Of a DNA stretch of 10,203 nucleotides, positions 7,393 through 10,203 are shown piece by piece. The stretch lies in the NCBI GenBank assembly GCA_002424305.1, contig DIQZ01000048.1, positions 16,780-26,982 on the forward strand. Reading direction: 5' to 3'. The stretch comes from Firmicutes bacterium UBA5449 (GTDB lineage: Bacteria; Bacillota; SHA-98; UBA4971). A program made the translations under genes and the position numbers. Under the pieces are notes generated by a model. The model did no database searches. It saw only the letters and a list, made by a program, of their open reading frames with translations, and was not told the origin of the DNA. The first letter of the stretch is position 1; every line of letters begins with the position of its first letter.

Positions 7393-7542
7393 CTAGTATG
7401 CGGCATTAACCACTCGGTTCAGTCGGCAGGCAGCCGCTGAAACTACTGATGTCCATATTAACGCTATCCCCATCGCAAGAGCTGTCGCCATACCAACATC
7501 GCTCCTTGTATAGCCATGCCCAGCCATGCCACGCATCGCCAT
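7393..7542 (-). CDS. Small single-pass membrane ORF upstream of thiL (32-49 aa)
   Basis: From ATG 7542 there are 49 codons to a TAG at 7393-7395; an in-frame TGA lies just upstream. A likelier start is the ATG at 7491 (32 residues), which has AAGGAG at 7502-7507, 10 bases before it. The shorter product is essentially one hydrophobic helix (MATALAMGIALIWTSVVSAA) followed by a short basic tail (CRLNR) and a few more residues. Beyond the TAG the frame stays open for 46 more codons through the Cys-rich small ORF to the thiL overlap, so 7542-7252 would be a 96-residue protein if TAG were read or were an error. No family recognised. It sits between the putative operon promoter and thiL. Confidence 0.35.
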   Translation of the reverse strand: MAMRGMAGHGYTRSDVGMATALAMGIALIWTSVVSAAACRLNRVVNAAY

Positions 7543-7562
7543 AATCCTGCATCACACGAAGG

Positions 7563-7592
7563 ATTTTATCTTTTTCACAAAATGTTTCCCAA
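7563..7592 (-). promoter_or_regulatory. Candidate sigma-A promoter for the thiL unit
   Basis: On the minus strand TTGGGA (7592-7587) and TAAAAT (7568-7563) are separated by 18 bases, in an AT-rich stretch directly upstream of the small ORFs and thiL. It faces away from the MFS promoter. The -10 matches 5 of 6 consensus bases, the -35 matches 4 of 6. Confidence 0.45.
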
Positions 7593-7602
7593 CTTCAAGG
7601 CA

Positions 7603-7631
7603 TTGAACTGGATTTAGCAAGCTGGTAAACT
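7603..7631 (+). promoter_or_regulatory. Candidate sigma-A promoter for the MFS gene
   Basis: TTGAAC (7603-7608) and TAAACT (7626-7631) are 17 bases apart, and the -10 is preceded by TGG, an extended -10 signature. It lies about 50 bases before the MFS start and back to back with the thiL promoter, so one regulator could bind between them. Confidence 0.45.
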
Positions 7632-7682
7632 CTACTCAGCAAATGTCTATTCTAGGGGGTTGGAAAAATAAGAAAGGGAAAT

Positions 7683-8903
7683 GTGTGGTCTAAGGATTTC
7701 ACTCTAATCACCATAGGTACGATCATATCTGCTATAGCCGGTCAAACCATTAGCCTTCCCATGAGCCTCATGGTCTTTGATGAAACCGGCTCTACTCTAT
7801 TGTCTGCGTTGTTATTCATTGCCGGAATGATTCCCAGTGTAGTATTACCCATATTAATTGCTCCACTCATAGACAGATATCCAAAGAAAAGAATCATAGT
7901 GGGATTGGATTATCTTATGGGAATTCTATTCTTGTTTATTGCTTATGTCGTTAGTATCACAGGATTCAAATATTCCCTCTATCTGTTTTTTAGTTTGATA
8001 ACGGGCATTATTGGTACTATCTATAGATTAACATATCAAGCTTGGTTTCCGGATTTAATACCTGTTGGTTTTGAACAACAAGGTTATGCAGTTTCTTCTT
8101 CTATATATCCTACTGTCATGGTTATTATGTCACCTATTGCAGCCTATTTATATGAAATTCTTTCAATAAGTACATTGTTTATGATTGTAGGCATACTTAC
8201 AATTCTAGCAGCAACTTCTGAAGTTTTAATAACCAATATACATAATCATCAAACAGATGGTAAATTTGATTTTGAGCAGTATAAGGCTGATATCCTAGGG
8301 GGATTTAGTTTCTTAAAAGAAGAAAAAGGAATCAGAAATATTTATACGCATATGAGTATAACAAATGGAGTTGCATTTGGATTCCAATTAATTGTGCAGG
8401 CCTATTTTCAGACGGTAAGTTTCTTGACAGTTACTATGCTTGCATTCTTAAGAAGCGCAGAAACAGTTGGTAGAATTATTGGCGGAGCAGTTCAATATAA
8501 AGTAGATGTACCACCCAAGAGGCGGTATGGGATCACTAAATTTGTGTATATTTTTTATGAGATTATGGATATTATTTTGCTATTTACTCCTTATCCCTTG
8601 ATGGTTGTAAACCGCTTCTTATGCGGATTTTTAGGTATGACATCAGCCACATTGCGTGAAACCAGCGTTCAATCCTATTTGCCAAGTAATATGAGAGCCA
8701 AAGTGAATGCTGTATTCAATGTTTCTATGGCCTTATCTATGATCTTGTTTCAAATCATAACTGGATTCTTGGGAGATCAGATTGGTTACAGGAAGGTCGT
8801 AGTTGTAATGGCTGGGATTTCTTTGCTATCCATATTCATTTTTATAGTGATTCCTTCTGATGAAAATAGAAAAGTATATGAGGCAGCAAGAGCTGAGAAC
8901 TAG
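7683..8903 (+). CDS. MFS transporter, DHA3-like (drug or solute exporter)
   Basis: A 406-residue integral membrane protein with about 12 predicted hydrophobic segments and cytoplasmic loops rich in K and R. The motif-A-like loop between segments 2 and 3 reads APLIDRYPKKR (60-70), and the C-terminal half has SYLPSNMRAKVNAVFN (331-346) and GFLGDQIGYRK (361-371), as in DHA3/MefA-type exporters that use the proton gradient. Substrate cannot be inferred. The start is GTG at 7683 with AAAGGG just upstream; the nearby ATG at 7681 is out of frame and stops after eight codons, and an in-frame TAG at 7653 blocks a longer start. The gene is far more AT-rich than its neighbours and favours ATA, TTA, AGA and AAA codons, suggesting horizontal acquisition. 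No terminator follows before the tRNA promoter. Confidence 0.9.
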   Translation: MWSKDFTLITIGTIISAIAGQTISLPMSLMVFDETGSTLLSALLFIAGMIPSVVLPILIAPLIDRYPKKRIIVGLDYLMGILFLFIAYVVSITGFKYSLYLFFSLITGIIGTIYRLTYQAWFPDLIPVGFEQQGYAVSSSIYPTVMVIMSPIAAYLYEILSISTLFMIVGILTILAATSEVLITNIHNHQTDGKFDFEQYKADILGGFSFLKEEKGIRNIYTHMSITNGVAFGFQLIVQAYFQTVSFLTVTMLAFLRSAETVGRIIGGAVQYKVDVPPKRRYGITKFVYIFYEIMDIILLFTPYPLMVVNRFLCGFLGMTSATLRETSVQSYLPSNMRAKVNAVFNVSMALSMILFQIITGFLGDQIGYRKVVVVMAGISLLSIFIFIVIPSDENRKVYEAARAEN

Positions 8904-8923
8904 CAATCATGTTCGTGCCCCCC

Positions 8924-8952
8924 TTGCCTGCGCTTGCAGCGTGTTGTATAAT
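8924..8952 (+). promoter_or_regulatory. Promoter of tRNA-Leu
   Basis: A perfect -10 TATAAT (8947-8952) and a -35 TTGCCT (8924-8929) with a 17-base spacer lie 34 bases before the mature tRNA. Spacing and position are what a stable-RNA promoter needs. Confidence 0.7.
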
Positions 8953-8986
8953 TAGCATGCAAATTGATCATATTCTTTGAATTTGT

Positions 8987-9075
8987 GCCGGAGTGGCGGA
9001 ATCGGCAGACGCACGCGACTCAAAATCGCGCGGAGCTTACCCTCCTTGGGGGTTCAAGTCCCCCCTCCGGCACCA
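8987..9075 (+). tRNA. tRNA-Leu (anticodon CAA)
   Basis: An 89-base class II tRNA with CCA encoded. The 7-bp acceptor GCCGGAG (8987-8993) pairs with CTCCGGC (9065-9071), followed by discriminator A (9072) and CCA. The anticodon arm is CGCGA / CTCAAAA / TCGCG, giving anticodon CAA at loop positions 34-36, which reads the UUG leucine codon. A long variable arm (GGAG against CTCC) and a T arm GGGGG-TTCAAGT-CCCCC complete it. The D arm GCGGAATCGGCAGACGC has the usual leucine form. Confidence 0.96.
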
Positions 9076-9132
9076 ACTATGTACAAAGCCCTGTTCAAGG
9101 GAATCCTCCGCCTAGCCTAGTTTGACCGCTGA

Positions 9133-9141
9133 TGGTATAAT
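9133..9141 (+). promoter_or_regulatory. Candidate extended -10 promoter for sdaAB-sdaAA
   Basis: TGG followed by a perfect TATAAT (9136-9141) makes an extended -10 element. No good -35 stands 17 bases upstream (a TTGACC at 9122 is only 8 bases away). A start near 9148 would give a leader of about 180 nt before sdaAB. Confidence 0.5.
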
Positions 9142-9184
9142 TATCACACAAACCAGCTAAACCTAGTTCTCTGAGTGAGCCTGA

Positions 9185-9259
9185 GTAAAGCCAAGAGAGG
9201 TTCCAGGCACTCTACAGAAGAGTCTGTGGAATCTGCTGAGTTCGGTTGGTGAGATTTAC
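9185..9259 (+). promoter_or_regulatory. Structured RNA leader of the serine dehydratase genes
   Basis: Nested pairings visible by eye: GTAAA (9185-9189) with TTTAC (9255-9259); CCAA (9191-9194) with TTGG (9246-9249); TTCCA (9201-9205) with TGGAA (9227-9231); a symmetric 3x3 internal loop; then ACTCT (9209-9213) with AGAGT (9219-9223) closing loop ACAGA. An alternative hairpin, ACAGA with TCTGT (9214-9218, 9223-9227), would break the inner helix. No T-box sequence or glycine-riboswitch core was found. Farther down, TCGGATCCGA (9293-9302) is a 10-base perfect palindrome. Regulation is inferred only from the structure and the long leader. Confidence 0.35.
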
Positions 9260-9328
9260 GTATCTGTTTCGCCGATGAGATTAGCTACTGTTTCGGATCC
9301 GACAAGTTACTGACAAGAAGGTGAACCT

Positions 9329-9994
9329 ATGGGCATTTTCGATATAATAGGTCCCATCATGATTGGTCCTTCGTCCTCACATACCGCAGGCGCTGTCCGT
9401 CTGGGCCTTGCCGCCCGTGCCATCATCGGCGGGCAGCCATCTCGTGCCGACATAACCTTACATGGCTCTTTCGCAAGAACATACCGCGGCCATGGCACTG
9501 ATGTTGCGCTCGTGGCAGGCCTCCTAGGGATGAATCCTGACGATGAACGCATTCCTAACGCGAGGGAGATTTGTGAAAGCGAAGGTCTTAAGGTTACATT
9601 CCACACCGCAAGCCTGGGAGACGTTCACCCGAATACGGCTCAGATAGAGTTAGTGTCACCGGATGGCACGCAAAGAACTATAAGAGGCGCCTCCGTCGGT
9701 GGCGGCAATATCCTAGTCAACAAGATTGACAAGTTTGTGGTGGACTTCACAGGTGAACACCATGCACTCGTGGTGTCATACAAGGATCAACCGGGGATTA
9801 TTGCCAAAATCACGTCACTCCTTGCAGCCGAAAACGTGAACATCGCAGCAATGCGCGTATCCCGGGAAGCCAAATATTCAAAAGCCTTAGCCATTATTGA
9901 AATGGATCAACCCGCTCCCACAAAGTCCAAAGAAATGATCTCTCGAATTCCCAGCGTGGATACGGTTGTAGTTCTGCCTCCAGTATCAGCATAA
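9329..9994 (+). CDS. sdaAB: L-serine dehydratase, iron-sulfur-dependent, beta subunit
   Basis: SdaAB pairs with SdaAA to deaminate L-serine to pyruvate and ammonia; the [4Fe-4S] cluster is ligated mostly by the alpha chain. The 221-residue protein has the beta-family opening FDIIGPIMIGPSSSHTAGA (4-22), TYRGHGTD (51-58), the GDVHPNT segment (97-103) and ASVGGG (121-126). An ACT domain occupies about 146-217 (VSYKDQPGIIAKITSLLAAE), a likely serine-sensing or assembly module. Length is normal for the split Bacillota form. The start ATG at 9329 has AAGGTG about 5-6 bases upstream. The alpha gene begins 15 bases after the stop, so the two are an operon. Confidence 0.96.
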   Translation: MGIFDIIGPIMIGPSSSHTAGAVRLGLAARAIIGGQPSRADITLHGSFARTYRGHGTDVALVAGLLGMNPDDERIPNAREICESEGLKVTFHTASLGDVHPNTAQIELVSPDGTQRTIRGASVGGGNILVNKIDKFVVDFTGEHHALVVSYKDQPGIIAKITSLLAAENVNIAAMRVSREAKYSKALAIIEMDQPAPTKSKEMISRIPSVDTVVVLPPVSA

Positions 9995-10009
9995 GAGGTG
10001 GTATAATCT

Positions 10010-10203
10010 GTGAAAACAGCATCTATCGCTACTCTTGTTGAAACAGCATCATCCCGCGGTCTGACAATCGGCGTCATAGCACGGGAACTCGAAGCAAAGG
10101 AGACCGGACTCTCCATTGCTGAACTGAACAATAAGATGAATGATCGCCTTGAAGTGATGCGCAGCTCAATAGCTGCCGGACTTCGAGGGGTGCGCTCAAA
10201 GAG
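10010..10203 (+). CDS. sdaAA: L-serine dehydratase, iron-sulfur-dependent, alpha subunit (5' part only)
   Basis: The GTG at 10010 opens 64 codons running off the right edge. AGGTGG (9996-10001) is 8 bases upstream. The visible part (VKTASIATLV, then VIARELEAKETGLSIAELNNK, then RLEVMRSSIAAGLRGV) matches the helical N-terminal region of SdaAA proteins, with the conserved RLEVMRSSIAAGLRGVRS stretch that leads into the catalytic domain. The Cys ligands of the cluster lie beyond the window. Gene order beta then alpha is the usual one in Bacillota. Confidence 0.9.
   Translation, partial: MKTASIATLVETASSRGLTIGVIARELEAKETGLSIAELNNKMNDRLEVMRSSIAAGLRGVRSK

Noticed and set aside
8904..9075. Integration site at tRNA-Leu explaining the MFS gene
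   Set aside because: The MFS gene is on the 5' side of the tRNA, no integrase is present and no copy of the tRNA 3' end was seen elsewhere in the window.
9081..9100. CCCT/AGGG hairpin after the tRNA as a terminator
   Set aside because: Four base pairs and no T-run.
9122..9141. TTGACC and TATAAT as a promoter pair
   Set aside because: Only 8 bases separate them; the extended -10 alone is kept.
9148..9328. T-box or glycine riboswitch before sdaAB
   Set aside because: No AGGGTGGNACCGCG-type T-box sequence and no glycine aptamer core were found.
10002..10007. Perfect TATAAT just before sdaAA
   Set aside because: It fills the spacer between the ribosome site and the GTG start; a transcript from here would lack the start region and there is no -35.
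9904..10131. Minus-strand open frame across the sdaAB-sdaAA junction
   Set aside because: Antisense to two firmly identified genes.

Overview
The window looks like chromosomal DNA of an anaerobic member of the Bacillota (Clostridia-like). The reasons are a split [4Fe-4S] serine dehydratase (separate beta and alpha genes), an SLH-domain surface protein, an L,D-transpeptidase fused to a copper-amine-oxidase-like stalk domain, purine-rich Shine-Dalgarno sites with GTG and TTG starts, and tandem M42 aminopeptidases. This placement is inferred from gene content; no marker fixes the genus.

Layout. Positions 1-2715 (minus strand) hold two cell-envelope genes: an SLH-domain protein that runs off the left edge, and upstream of it a secreted L,D-transpeptidase. 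Positions 2811-2878 hold a clear minus-strand terminator and a second hairpin. Positions 2925-6012 (minus) are a tight operon of three different M42 metallo-aminopeptidases whose reading frames overlap by 4 and 10 bases. Positions 6212-7255 (minus) encode thiamine-monophosphate kinase (thiL). It is preceded by two tiny reading frames lying in one frame and split by a single TAG; the second overlaps the thiL start by ATGA. A divergent promoter region at about 7560-7635 separates this from a plus-strand MFS transporter (7683-8903), which is visibly more AT-rich than everything around it and is probably acquired. Then come tRNA-Leu(CAA) with its own promoter, a structured leader of about 180 nt, sdaAB, and the start of sdaAA, which runs off the right edge.

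How the genes fit together. The left genes build or decorate the wall: peptidoglycan cross-linking and S-layer-type anchoring. The M42 trio and the serine dehydratase suggest peptide and amino-acid catabolism: peptides are trimmed by compartmentalised aminopeptidases, and serine is deaminated to pyruvate. ThiL makes the thiamine diphosphate that pyruvate-metabolising enzymes need, although its position here need not reflect a functional link.

No CRISPR array, insertion sequence, phage or defence system was seen. The best leads for something undescribed are the TAG-split membrane/Cys-rich small gene before thiL, the three-paralog M42 operon, the leaders of the SLH gene and sdaAB, and the Cys-rich heptad repeats in the transpeptidase.
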